A DNA stretch of 64,000 nucleotides from Azohydromonas australica DSM 1124 (GTDB lineage Bacteria > Pseudomonadota > Gammaproteobacteria > Burkholderiales > Burkholderiaceae_C), in contig NZ_AUMO01000052.1 of the NCBI RefSeq assembly GCF_000430725.1, positions 1 through 64,000 on the forward strand, written 5' to 3'. Both the position numbers and the translations under genes were made by a program. Below are positions 10,173 to 19,892 of the stretch, piece after piece (position 1 is the stretch's first letter; each line of letters begins with the position of its first letter). Below the pieces are notes generated by a model, which ran no database searches, was not told the origin of the DNA, and saw only the letters and a program-made list of their open reading frames with translations.

Positions 10173-12275
10173 ATGGCCTTCCCCTGGTCCGCCCGCCTGC
10201 AGGAGCTGCGCGCCGCACCCGCCCTGCCCCGCTCCACCCGCGACTTGCTCTTCTTCCTCGTCGTCATCGGCTGGACGCTGCTGCCGCACGCCTGGCGGCT
10301 GCCGCCCTGGTGCGGCGCGCTGGTGGCCGCGACGCTGCTGTGGCGCGGCCAGCTCGCGCTCAAGCGCCAGCCCCTGCCCCCACGCTGGCTGCGCTGGAGC
10401 CTGCTGGCGCTGGGCGTGGCGCTCACGGCCTGGAGCCACGGCACGCTGCTGGGCCGCGAGGCGGGCGTGACGCTGCTGGCGCTGCTCATGGCGCTCAAGA
10501 CGCTGGAGCTGCACGCCCGGCGCGACGCGCTGGTGGTGTTCTTCCTCGGCTTCTTCCTCGTCCTCACGAACTTCCTCTATGCCCAGACGCCGCTGCTGGC
10601 GCTGGCCATGGCGCTGTCGGCCTGGGGCCTGCTGACCATGCTGGTGCTGGCGCACCGGCCGCTGGGCTACCCGCCGCTGCGCGAGGCCGCGGGCGTGGCC
10701 GCCGGCGCCGCGCTGCGCGGGCTGCCGCTGGCGCTGCTGCTGTTCGTGCTGTTCCCGCGCCTGGGGCCGCTGTGGGGCCCGCCGCCCCCGGCGCTGGCGC
10801 GCACCGGGCTGTCGGGGTCGCTGAGCCTGGGCGGCATGTCGGTGCTGGCGCACGACGACCGCATTGCCTTCCGCGTGCGCTTCGACGGCCCCGTGCCGCC
10901 GCTGGAGGCGCTGTACTGGCGCGGGCCGGTGCTGTCGGACTTCGACGGCCACACCTGGCGCCCGCGCCCCTCGCTGGAGCCGCCCCCGCCGCTGCAGCTC
11001 AACGGCCCGGGCGTGGCCTACGAGATGCAATTGCAACCCTCGCCGCTGCCGCTGCTGCCGCTGCTGGACTTCTCGCCGCTGGTGGACACGCTGCAGTTGC
11101 CGGCACAGCTTGGCGCCCAGGGCGGCTGGGTGCTGCAGCGCCCGCTGGCCGGGGAGCTGACACTGCAGGCCCACGCCTGGCCCGAGTACGAGCTCGGCCC
11201 CACCCAGGCCACGCCCGCGCTGCGCGAGGACGTGGCGCTGCCCGCGGGCTTCAACCCGCGCACGCTGCAATGGGCCACCGCGCTGCACCGGCGTCTGCCG
11301 CAGGCCGGCACGCCCGCGCTGGTGGAGGCGGTGCTGGCGCACATCCGCCAGGGCGGCTTCAGCTACACGCTGGCCCCGGCCGGCGGCGCGCCGGGGCCGC
11401 ACGCGGTGGACGCGTTCTGGATCGACCGCCGCGAGGGCTTCTGCGAGCACTTCGCCGCCGCCTTCGTGGTGGTGATGCGCGCGCTGGACGTGCCCGCGCG
11501 CGTGGTCACCGGCTACCAGGGCGCCGATGCGTTCCCGCAAGACGGCTGGTGGACCGTGCGCAGCCTGCACGCCCATGCCTGGGCCGAGGTCTGGATCGAG
11601 GGGCGGGGCTGGCGCCGCGTGGACCCCACCGCCGCCGTGGCGCCGGACCGCATCCGCCTTGGCACCCGGGCCGAGGACGGCGACCTGCTCAGCCAGGCGC
11701 TGCAGCGCTGGAGCCCCACGCTGCTGCAGCAGTGGCGTGGCGCCTGGACCCGCTTCGACGCCACCTGGAACCGCGCCCTGCTGCAGTACGCCCGCGCCGA
11801 CCAGCTGCGACTGCTGCGCCGGCTGGGCTTCGAGGCGCCCGACACGCCCACGCTGCTGCGGCTGCTGGCCGGGCTGCTGGCGCTGGCGGGCGCGGCCGGC
11901 GCGCTGGCCGCCGCGCGCACGCTGCGGCGCCCGCGCGAGCCCTGGCAGCGGCTGCAGCCGCGGCTGGAGCGGGGACTGGCGCGCCTGGGCCTGTCCAGGG
12001 CGCCGCACGAGACGCCGCGCGCGCTGGCGCGGCGCGTGCGCGAGCGGCTGGGCGAGGCCGGCGCGGCGGTGGAGGCGCAGCTGCTGGCGCTGGAAGCGCT
12101 GCGCTACGCCCCCGGGGCAACGGCCGACGCGCGCGCGCTGCGGCGGTGGCAGCGCGGTTTCGAGCGCGCGGTGGCGGCCGCGGTGGCCGCGGGTGGGACT
12201 TCCTGCGCGGGCACGCCGGCCCCGTGGGCCGCCGGGAGCCCGGGCGGTCCGGAGGCGCCGGTGCGCTCGCCATAA
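10173..12275 (+). CDS. TgpA-type membrane transglutaminase (DUF3488 + transglutaminase core)
   Basis: A 700-residue inner-membrane protein. Five to six helices span about residues 24-200 (DUF3488). A periplasmic transglutaminase core follows with the triad Cys424 (REGFCEHFA), His468 (LHAHAWAEVW) and Asp484 (RRVDPTAAV). One more helix is near residues 548-570, ahead of a short cytoplasmic DUF4129-like tail. The length and order match Pseudomonas TgpA, essential there and linked to the envelope. It sits 8 bp after DUF58 and 7 bp before mltB. ATG 10173 is chosen for the hydrophobic start and spacing. Confidence 0.94.
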   Translation: MAFPWSARLQELRAAPALPRSTRDLLFFLVVIGWTLLPHAWRLPPWCGALVAATLLWRGQLALKRQPLPPRWLRWSLLALGVALTAWSHGTLLGREAGVTLLALLMALKTLELHARRDALVVFFLGFFLVLTNFLYAQTPLLALAMALSAWGLLTMLVLAHRPLGYPPLREAAGVAAGAALRGLPLALLLFVLFPRLGPLWGPPPPALARTGLSGSLSLGGMSVLAHDDRIAFRVRFDGPVPPLEALYWRGPVLSDFDGHTWRPRPSLEPPPPLQLNGPGVAYEMQLQPSPLPLLPLLDFSPLVDTLQLPAQLGAQGGWVLQRPLAGELTLQAHAWPEYELGPTQATPALREDVALPAGFNPRTLQWATALHRRLPQAGTPALVEAVLAHIRQGGFSYTLAPAGGAPGPHAVDAFWIDRREGFCEHFAAAFVVVMRALDVPARVVTGYQGADAFPQDGWWTVRSLHAHAWAEVWIEGRGWRRVDPTAAVAPDRIRLGTRAEDGDLLSQALQRWSPTLLQQWRGAWTRFDATWNRALLQYARADQLRLLRRLGFEAPDTPTLLRLLAGLLALAGAAGALAAARTLRRPREPWQRLQPRLERGLARLGLSRAPHETPRALARRVRERLGEAGAAVEAQLLALEALRYAPGATADARALRRWQRGFERAVAAAVAAGGTSCAGTPAPWAAGSPGGPEAPVRSP

Positions 12276-12282
12276 TCGGCCG

Positions 12283-13401
12283 ATGCCCTGCCGTATCCCT
12301 TCGCGCGCCGCCCTTGCCGTGGCGGCGCTGCTCGCATCCTCATCCTTCCTCGTTCCCGCCCACGCTGCCGAAGCCGCCGCCAAGACCAAGGCGGCCGGGC
12401 AGCGCACGCAGTCGCAGCACGCCGCGCGCAGCGTGCGCAACGACGGCGACCCGGACGTCGTCACCTACGGCCGCCGCGAGGACGTGATGCGCTTCGCCGC
12501 CGACGTGGCGCAGAAGTACGACCTGGACGAGGCCTGGGTGCAGCAGCAGCTGGAACAGGCGCGCTACCTCCCCAGCGTGGCCCGGCTGATCATGCCGCCC
12601 GCCGTCAGCACGGCGAAGAACTGGGCCGCCTACCGCGCCCGCTTCGTCGAGCCGCAGCGCATTGCCGCGGGCCTGCGCTTCTGGCAGGAGAACGAGCGCT
12701 GGCTGGCGCAGGCCGAGCAGCGCTGGGGCGTGCCCGCGTCGCTGGTGGTGGGCATCATCGGCGTGGAGACCTACTACGGCCGCAACATGGGCGGCTTCCG
12801 CGTGCTGGACGCGCTGGCCACGCTCTCCTTCGACTTCCCCAGCGGGCGCAGCGACCGCAGCGGCTTCTTCCGCGACGAGCTGGCGCAGCTGCTGGTGTGG
12901 TCCCGGCGCGAGGGGATGGCGCCCGCGGGCGTGCGCGGCTCCTACGCCGGCGCGGTGGGGCTGCCGCAGTTCATGCCCAGCAACGTCAACAAGCTGGCGG
13001 TGGACTTCGACGGCGACGGCCACGTGAACCTGATGGGCAGCGCCGCCGATGCCATCGGCAGCGTCGCCAACTACCTGGCCTCGCACGGCTGGCAGCCGGG
13101 ACTGCCCACGCACTTCTCGGTGGCGCCGCCGGCCAACACGGCCGACCGCGCCGCGCTGCTGGTGCCCGACATCGTGCCCAGCTTCACGCCGGCGCAGTTC
13201 GCCGAGCGCGGCGCCGCGCTGGAGCGCGCCGCACAGGACGCGCAGGGACCGCTGGCGCTGGTGCAGCTCTACAACGGCGACGCCGAGCCCAGCTACGTGG
13301 CCGGCACGCAGAACTTCTACGCGGTCACACGCTACAACTGGTCCAGCTACTACGCGCTGGCGGTGATCGAGCTGGGCGCGGCGGTGGCGGCGGCGCGCTG
13401 A
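12283..13401 (+). CDS. mltB: Membrane-bound lytic murein transglycosylase B
   Basis: A 372-residue periplasmic lytic transglycosylase (family 3, SLT_2) that cleaves the MurNAc-GlcNAc bond of peptidoglycan to form 1,6-anhydro products. The N-terminus has an export signal ending near AHA (residue 28). No lipobox cysteine is seen, so this copy is probably soluble (SltB-like) rather than lipid-anchored. The catalytic acid is Glu162 in GIIGVETYYGRNMG, and the substrate motif VGLPQFMPSNV follows. It begins 7 bp after tgpA and closes the block, linking it to cell-wall turnover. It converges with the PEP-CTERM gene, 17 bp away, with no clear terminator. Confidence 0.93.
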   Translation: MPCRIPSRAALAVAALLASSSFLVPAHAAEAAAKTKAAGQRTQSQHAARSVRNDGDPDVVTYGRREDVMRFAADVAQKYDLDEAWVQQQLEQARYLPSVARLIMPPAVSTAKNWAAYRARFVEPQRIAAGLRFWQENERWLAQAEQRWGVPASLVVGIIGVETYYGRNMGGFRVLDALATLSFDFPSGRSDRSGFFRDELAQLLVWSRREGMAPAGVRGSYAGAVGLPQFMPSNVNKLAVDFDGDGHVNLMGSAADAIGSVANYLASHGWQPGLPTHFSVAPPANTADRAALLVPDIVPSFTPAQFAERGAALERAAQDAQGPLALVQLYNGDAEPSYVAGTQNFYAVTRYNWSSYYALAVIELGAAVAAAR

Positions 13402-13418
13402 AAGGCGCGGTCGGGGCT

Positions 13419-14084
13419 TCAGCCCTGGCGACGGCGCCCCGCCAGGCCCAGTGCGCCCAGCCCCAGCCCGGCCAGCGCCAGGCTGCCCGGCTCCGGCACG
13501 GCTGCGCCCGTGGTGAGGGTCACGTTGTCCAGGGCGAAGCTCTCGTCGTCGCCGCCCTGCCAGCCCGGGCCGTAGGCCGTGAAGCTGAGCGTGTGAACGC
13601 CGGCGCTCAGGTTGCCCAGGGCCAGGTCCAGGCTGTAGGCGGAATCGCCGAAGACGACGCGGAAGCCCAGGTCCTGGGCATACGCCAGGCTGCTCAGGCC
13701 GGTCGCCGTCGTCGGCCCGCGTCCCTGGAAATTGTCGAAAACCTCGTCGAACAGCGGCGCGGCCCGGCCGTCCAGGCTGACCTGGAAGCGATCCGGTCCG
13801 TAACCCAGCGAGCCGTCGTCCCAGGAATCCAGGATGCCCAACGACAACGACAGCCTGGCGTTCTGCACGGCCTGTTCCAGGTTCAGCGTCAGGGTCACGG
13901 TGCCGTCGCTGCGCAGCAGGGAGCTGCCGAAACCCACGCCGGCATAGCCTTGGCTGCCTTCGACGCTGCCGCCGCTGAAGCCGCTGGCGTCGCTCTCGAA
14001 GTCCTGCTGGTAGATGACGGACGTGGCCATGGCGGGGACGGACAGGGCCAGGGCGGCCGCCACGGCGGCGAGTTGCTTGATCAC
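13419..14084 (-). CDS. PEP-CTERM sorting-domain protein
   Basis: A 221-residue secreted protein starting at GTG 14084 with GGGAGAA upstream. The signal peptide is MIKQLAAVAAALALSVPAMA. The body is a beta-rich, Gly/Ser-rich domain with aspartates (LDSWDDGSLG, GGDDESFALDNVTL) that looks like a secreted carbohydrate-binding-type fold. The C-terminus is a textbook PEP-CTERM signal: VPEPGSLALAG with PEP at 197-199, a hydrophobic helix and a final RRR. Such proteins are cleaved by an exosortase in bacteria that make exopolysaccharide. An exosortase B gene is in this window at 49982-50857. The protein's own function is unknown. Confidence 0.88.
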   Translation of the reverse strand: MIKQLAAVAAALALSVPAMATSVIYQQDFESDASGFSGGSVEGSQGYAGVGFGSSLLRSDGTVTLTLNLEQAVQNARLSLSLGILDSWDDGSLGYGPDRFQVSLDGRAAPLFDEVFDNFQGRGPTTATGLSSLAYAQDLGFRVVFGDSAYSLDLALGNLSAGVHTLSFTAYGPGWQGGDDESFALDNVTLTTGAAVPEPGSLALAGLGLGALGLAGRRRQG

Positions 14085-14234
14085 TTCACTTCTCCCTTGT
14101 TGGTGTTCGAGGCGCCTCTGACGGGCGCAAAAGTAAGCGGACGTAAGTGAAGCATAAAAACCATGGTGCTTGCAGGGATGTGCCGCGCCGCCACCACGGA
14201 AAACCGAGGCACGACGCCGTGCCTGCGTGGCTGC

Positions 14235-15977
<1,743 letters not shown>

Positions 15978-16161
15978 GGCGGCAGGCGTCTGCACGGGCT
16001 GCGGAGGACCGGCCGCGCCCTGGACGCACCGGCAAGGGACTCAAGCAGGACCCTGGCCGCGAGGGAGCCGCACTGAGAGTGCGGCCAGCATGCCGCAGCG
16101 GCCGGCGCCGGCCGGCGGGCCGCGGGCGGTGCCCGCGGCAATAAGTCACGCCGGCGCGCCT

Positions 16162-17169
16162 TCAGGCCTCGGCCATCGGCACCAGGAAGTCCTGGCTGAT
16201 GCCCACGCCCAGGTCGCCCACGCAGCGCAGGAACTCGACCAGGTACTCGTGCAGGCCCTCTTCCATGATTTCCTCGATGGTTCCCCAGCGCAGCTGCGCC
16301 TGCAGCTTGCCGGCCAGGCGCATCGTCTCGCGGCTGTGGTCGTTGGCCACGAGCTGCAGCTGCTCCATGATCCCGTTGAGGCAGGCCAGCAGCGAGCGCG
16401 GCATGTCCGGGCGCAGGATCAGCAGCTCCGCCACCTTCTCCGGCCGGATCACGTTGCGGTAGACCCGGCGGTAGATCTCGAAGGCGGAGACCGAGCGCAG
16501 CACTGCCGACCAGTAGTAGAAGTCCACCTCCTGCGACTCGTGCTGGCCCTGGCCCTGGCTCTGGGCTTGGCCGTGGTGCCCGTTGCCGTTCTGCGACTGC
16601 GTGAGCGCGCCGCCCAGCGCGTGCAGCTTGGCGTCCAGCAGCCGCGCGGTGTTGTCCGCGCGCTCCAGGAAGGTGCCCAGGCGCAGGAAGTACATCGCCT
16701 CGTCTTCGAGCATCGTGCCGGTGCGCACGCCGCGGCTCAGGTGCGAGCGGTACTTGACCCAGTCGAACAGCGAGGCCGGGTCGCGCTCGAAGGCGCCGCT
16801 GTTGAGCTGCTTGAGAAAGCCCAGCCAGGTCTGGTTCTGCGTCTCCCAGACCTCGGTGGTGAGCGCGCCGCGCACCGCGCGGGCGTTCTCGCGCGCCGCG
16901 CGCAGGCAGTTCAGGATGCTGGAGAAGTTGTTCTCGTCGCGCACCATGAAGTGCATGACGTTGTGGGCGTTGACCTCGCCGTACTTCTTCTTGAAGTTGT
17001 CCTCCAGCTCGGAGATGCCCAGCAGCCCGCGCCAGCCGGCCTCGGCGCGGTTGGCCGACTGCGGCAGCAACGAGGTCTGCAGGTTGACGTCCAGCATGCG
17101 CGCCGTGTTTTCCGCGCGCTCCATGTAGCGGGCCATCCAGAACAGATGGTCCGCGGTCCTCGACAGCAT
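16162..17169 (-). CDS. Alpha-E domain protein (DUF403)
   Basis: A 335-residue, mainly helical protein of the alpha-E (DUF403) family, opening with the family-typical SRTADHLFWMARYMERAENTA pattern (residues 3-23). A Gln/Gly/His-rich insert (NGNGHHGQAQSQGQGQ) lies near residue 195. Alpha-E proteins nearly always occur beside circularly permuted ATP-grasp enzymes and transglutaminase-like proteases and have been predicted to take part in making or modifying a peptide. The gene starts 21 bp after the ATP-grasp stop and is last in the minus-strand cluster. The biochemical activity of alpha-E is not known. Confidence 0.9.
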   Translation of the reverse strand: MLSRTADHLFWMARYMERAENTARMLDVNLQTSLLPQSANRAEAGWRGLLGISELEDNFKKKYGEVNAHNVMHFMVRDENNFSSILNCLRAARENARAVRGALTTEVWETQNQTWLGFLKQLNSGAFERDPASLFDWVKYRSHLSRGVRTGTMLEDEAMYFLRLGTFLERADNTARLLDAKLHALGGALTQSQNGNGHHGQAQSQGQGQHESQEVDFYYWSAVLRSVSAFEIYRRVYRNVIRPEKVAELLILRPDMPRSLLACLNGIMEQLQLVANDHSRETMRLAGKLQAQLRWGTIEEIMEEGLHEYLVEFLRCVGDLGVGISQDFLVPMAEA

Positions 17170-17190
17170 GACGTTGCGTCCTTTCTTGTC

Positions 17191-18627
17191 TTATTCCTCG
17201 AGCACCCAGGTGTCCTTGGTGCCCCCGCCCTGCGAAGAGTTGACCACCAGCGATCCCTCCTTGAGCGCCACGCGCGTGAGGCCGCCGGGCACCATCTGCA
17301 CGCCGTTGGCGCCGCTGAGCACGAAGGGCCGCAGGTCGATGTGGCGCGGCGCGATGCCCGACTGCACGTAGGTCGGGCAGGTGGACAGGCTCAGCGTGGG
17401 CTGCGCGATGTAGTGCTGCGGGTGCGCGACGACCTTCTCGCGGAAGGCCTCGATCTCGGCCTTGGTGGAGGCCGGCCCCACCAGCATCCCGTAGCCGCCG
17501 GCGCCGTGCACCTCCTTGACCACCAGCTCGTCCAGGTGCGCCAGCACGTACTTGAGCGACTCCTGCTCGCGGCACTGCCAGGTCGGCACGTTCTCCAGGA
17601 TCGGCTTCTCGCCCAGGTAGAACTCGACCATCTTGGGCACGTAGGGGTAGATGGACTTGTCGTCGGCGATGCCCGTGCCCACGGCGTTGCACAGCGTCAC
17701 GCGCCCGGCGCGGTAGGCGCGCATGAGCCCGGCGCAGCCCAGCGCGCTGTCGGCGCGGAAGGCCTGCGGGTCGAGGAAGTCGTCGTCGATGCGGCGGTAG
17801 ATCACGTCCACGCGCCGCGGCCCCTGGGTGGTGCGCATGTGCACCGTGTCGTCCTGCACGAACAGGTCCGTGCCCTGCACCAGCTCCACGCCCATCTGCT
17901 GCGCCAGGAAGGCGTGCTCGAAGTAGGCCGAGTTGTACATGCCGGGCGTGAGCACCACCACGGTGGGATCTTCCACGCCGGCCGGGGCCACGGAGCGCAG
18001 CGTCTCCAGCAGCAGGTCGGGGTAGTGCGCCACCGGCGCCACGCGCTCCTGGGCGAAGAGCTCGGGGAAGAGCCGCATCATCATCTTGCGGTTCTCCAGC
18101 ATGTAGCTCACGCCGCTGGGCACGCGCAGGTTGTCCTCCAGCACGTAGTTCGTGCCCGTGCCGTCGGGGTTGGCCGCGCGCACGATGTCGATGCCCGCGA
18201 TGTGCGACCAGATGTCGTGCGGCAGCTTCACGCCCGCCATCTCGGGGCGGTACTGCGCGTTGTTGAGCACCTGCTCGGCCGGGACGATGCCGGCCTTGAG
18301 AATCTCCTGCTCGCCGTACACGTCGGCGATGAAGCGGTTGAGCGCCGTGACGCGCTGGCGCAGGCCCTGCGCCATGCGCTTCCACTCCGCGCCGGGGATC
18401 ACGCGCGGGATCAGGTCGAAGGGGATCAGCCGCTCGGTGCCGGCGCCGTCGTCCTGCGCGCCGTAGACGGCGAAGGTGATGCCCACGCGGCGGAAGATCA
18501 TCTCCGCTTCCTGGCGCCGGGCATCCATGAGCTCGCGCGGTTGGCGCTGCAGCCACTGGGCAAAGCGGCGGTAGTGCTCGCGAACGGCGTCCGGGTGAGG
18601 ACGCATCTCGTCGAAGCTGGGTCTCAT
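17191..18627 (-). CDS. Circularly permuted ATP-grasp protein (DUF404/DUF407)
   Basis: A 478-residue protein of the circularly permuted type 2 ATP-grasp family, predicted to be an amidoligase that uses ATP to join a carboxylate to an amine. Family signatures visible include FDLIPRVIPGAEW, DVYGEQEILKAGIVP and the acid-rich RRVDVIYRRIDDDFLDP, followed by KSIYPYVPKMVEFYL. It starts at ATG 18627 with GAAGGAGCC upstream, follows two hairpins at 18663-18721, and precedes the alpha-E gene by 21 bp. It is the stand-alone counterpart of the N-terminal half of the fused gene at 19889-22384. The substrate is unknown. Confidence 0.9.
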   Translation of the reverse strand: MRPSFDEMRPHPDAVREHYRRFAQWLQRQPRELMDARRQEAEMIFRRVGITFAVYGAQDDGAGTERLIPFDLIPRVIPGAEWKRMAQGLRQRVTALNRFIADVYGEQEILKAGIVPAEQVLNNAQYRPEMAGVKLPHDIWSHIAGIDIVRAANPDGTGTNYVLEDNLRVPSGVSYMLENRKMMMRLFPELFAQERVAPVAHYPDLLLETLRSVAPAGVEDPTVVVLTPGMYNSAYFEHAFLAQQMGVELVQGTDLFVQDDTVHMRTTQGPRRVDVIYRRIDDDFLDPQAFRADSALGCAGLMRAYRAGRVTLCNAVGTGIADDKSIYPYVPKMVEFYLGEKPILENVPTWQCREQESLKYVLAHLDELVVKEVHGAGGYGMLVGPASTKAEIEAFREKVVAHPQHYIAQPTLSLSTCPTYVQSGIAPRHIDLRPFVLSGANGVQMVPGGLTRVALKEGSLVVNSSQGGGTKDTWVLEE

Positions 18628-18662
18628 CGTTCAGGCTCCTTCCTGCACGGCTTTCGCAACTT

Positions 18663-18721
18663 GTGTGCCACGGCCTCACCCATGGCCTTGCACACTGCTC
18701 GGACGGCACGCGCCGTGCCGT
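18663..18721 (-). promoter_or_regulatory. Two tandem hairpins between cluster genes
   Basis: Between the transglutaminase stop (18723) and the ATP-grasp start (18627) lie two dyads. The first is a perfect 7-bp stem ACGGCAC / GTGCCGT at 18703-18721. The second is a near-perfect 12-bp stem with arms at 18663-18675 and 18684-18695. All other junctions in the upstream part of the cluster overlap or are 4 bp apart, so this spacer may attenuate, process or separately start the last two genes. No T-run follows on the minus strand. Confidence 0.5.
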
Positions 18722-18722
18722 T

Positions 18723-19892
18723 TCAGCCAGTCTCCGCCCCCGGGTCTTCCCCCTCCTTGCTCCAGCGCACGGTGTGCACGCGCACGCTCAGCGAGTGCAT
18801 GCCGCCGCCGCGGATGACGCCCCTCAGCGGCGTGACGTCGCCGAAGTCGCGGCCCACCGCGACGCGCAGGTGCTCGGTGTCGGGCACGACGCGGTTGGTC
18901 GGGTCCAGCTCCAGCCAGGCGCCGTGCACGTCCTCGTCGGCCCAGGCCCCGGGGCACCACACCGCGGCCCACGCGTGCGAGGCATCGGCGCCGACCAGCG
19001 CCGGGCGCCCCGGCGGCGGGCGCGTGAGCAGGTAGCCGCTGACGTAGCGCGCGGCCAGCCCCATGGCGCGCAGCGCGCCCACGAGCACGTGCGCGAAGTC
19101 CTGGCACACGCCGCACCGCCGCTTCAGCACCTCGGCCAGCGGGGTGTCGATCTGGGTGCTGGCGCTGCGGTACTCGAACTCGTCGTGGATGCGCTGCATC
19201 AGCTCGATGGCGGCCTGCGCCAGCGGACGCCCCGGCGCGAAGCTGGGCGCGGCGACCTCCCGCAGCGCTGCCAGCCGCGGCACGAAGGGCGACCAGGCGG
19301 TGAACTCCGCCGCCGGCGCCCACGGCCGCCCGGCCTGGAAGCGCAGCCGCTGTGCCACCGCCTCCCAGGGCCGCGAGGCCTCCGGCCGCAGCGCCGCGGC
19401 GCGTGGCAGCAGCCGCACGCGGCTGCGCGCGCGCACCTGCAGCGCGGCATGCGGGCGCGCCAGGCTGAACAGCAGCCGCGGGTTGCCGTGGCGGTCGATG
19501 TCCTCGCGCGCATGGTCCGGCGGCGGCTCGATGCGCAGGTCGAAGGCCTGCAGCTGCTGCCACGGCTCCTCGCGCGGGCGCAGCCAGGCCACGTGCTGCG
19601 CCAGCTCCACCGGGCTGCCGTAGTGGTACTCGGTGGTGTGCTCCACGGCCAGGCCCAGCTCGGCCTCGTCCGGCGCGGCGGGCTCGATGGGCGAGGCGCT
19701 CTCCCCGGCGACGAGCGGGCCGGTGGCGGCGGTGTTGAAGCCGATGAGGTCGGGCGCCAGCGCCTCGGCCGCGACCGCCACGGGCAGGCCGTCCCCGGCC
19801 TCCTGGGCAGGCGGCGCGGTCTCGGCGATCGGCGCGGGTGCGTCCGCCGGCGCGCCCGGCACGGAATCGGCGGAATCGGGATCGGGGGTCAT
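18723..19892 (-). CDS. Transglutaminase-like cysteine protease family protein
   Basis: A 389-residue protein. An Ala/Pro-rich, poorly conserved first 75 residues is followed by a bacterial transglutaminase N-terminal region (from EHTTEYHYGSPV) and a core with the triad Cys263 (RCGVCQDFAH), His306 (DASHAWAAVW) and Asp330 (ELDPTNR). Members usually act as peptidases or cross-linking enzymes; in this context a protease that trims a ligase-made peptide has been proposed for related clusters. Its start overlaps the stop of the fused ATP-grasp/alpha-E gene by 4 bp (ATGA), so the two are translationally coupled. The acidic N-terminal extension is unusual and may be a start too far upstream. Confidence 0.9.
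   Translation of the reverse strand: MTPDPDSADSVPGAPADAPAPIAETAPPAQEAGDGLPVAVAAEALAPDLIGFNTAATGPLVAGESASPIEPAAPDEAELGLAVEHTTEYHYGSPVELAQHVAWLRPREEPWQQLQAFDLRIEPPPDHAREDIDRHGNPRLLFSLARPHAALQVRARSRVRLLPRAAALRPEASRPWEAVAQRLRFQAGRPWAPAAEFTAWSPFVPRLAALREVAAPSFAPGRPLAQAAIELMQRIHDEFEYRSASTQIDTPLAEVLKRRCGVCQDFAHVLVGALRAMGLAARYVSGYLLTRPPPGRPALVGADASHAWAAVWCPGAWADEDVHGAWLELDPTNRVVPDTEHLRVAVGRDFGDVTPLRGVIRGGGMHSLSVRVHTVRWSKEGEDPGAETG

Noticed and set aside
14085-14234. Possible sigma-54 promoter (GGCACATCCCTGCA) before the first PEP-CTERM gene
   Set aside because: The spacing between GG and GC is 9 bases rather than the required 10. A similar off-by-one match before the second PEP-CTERM gene is not enough to call it.
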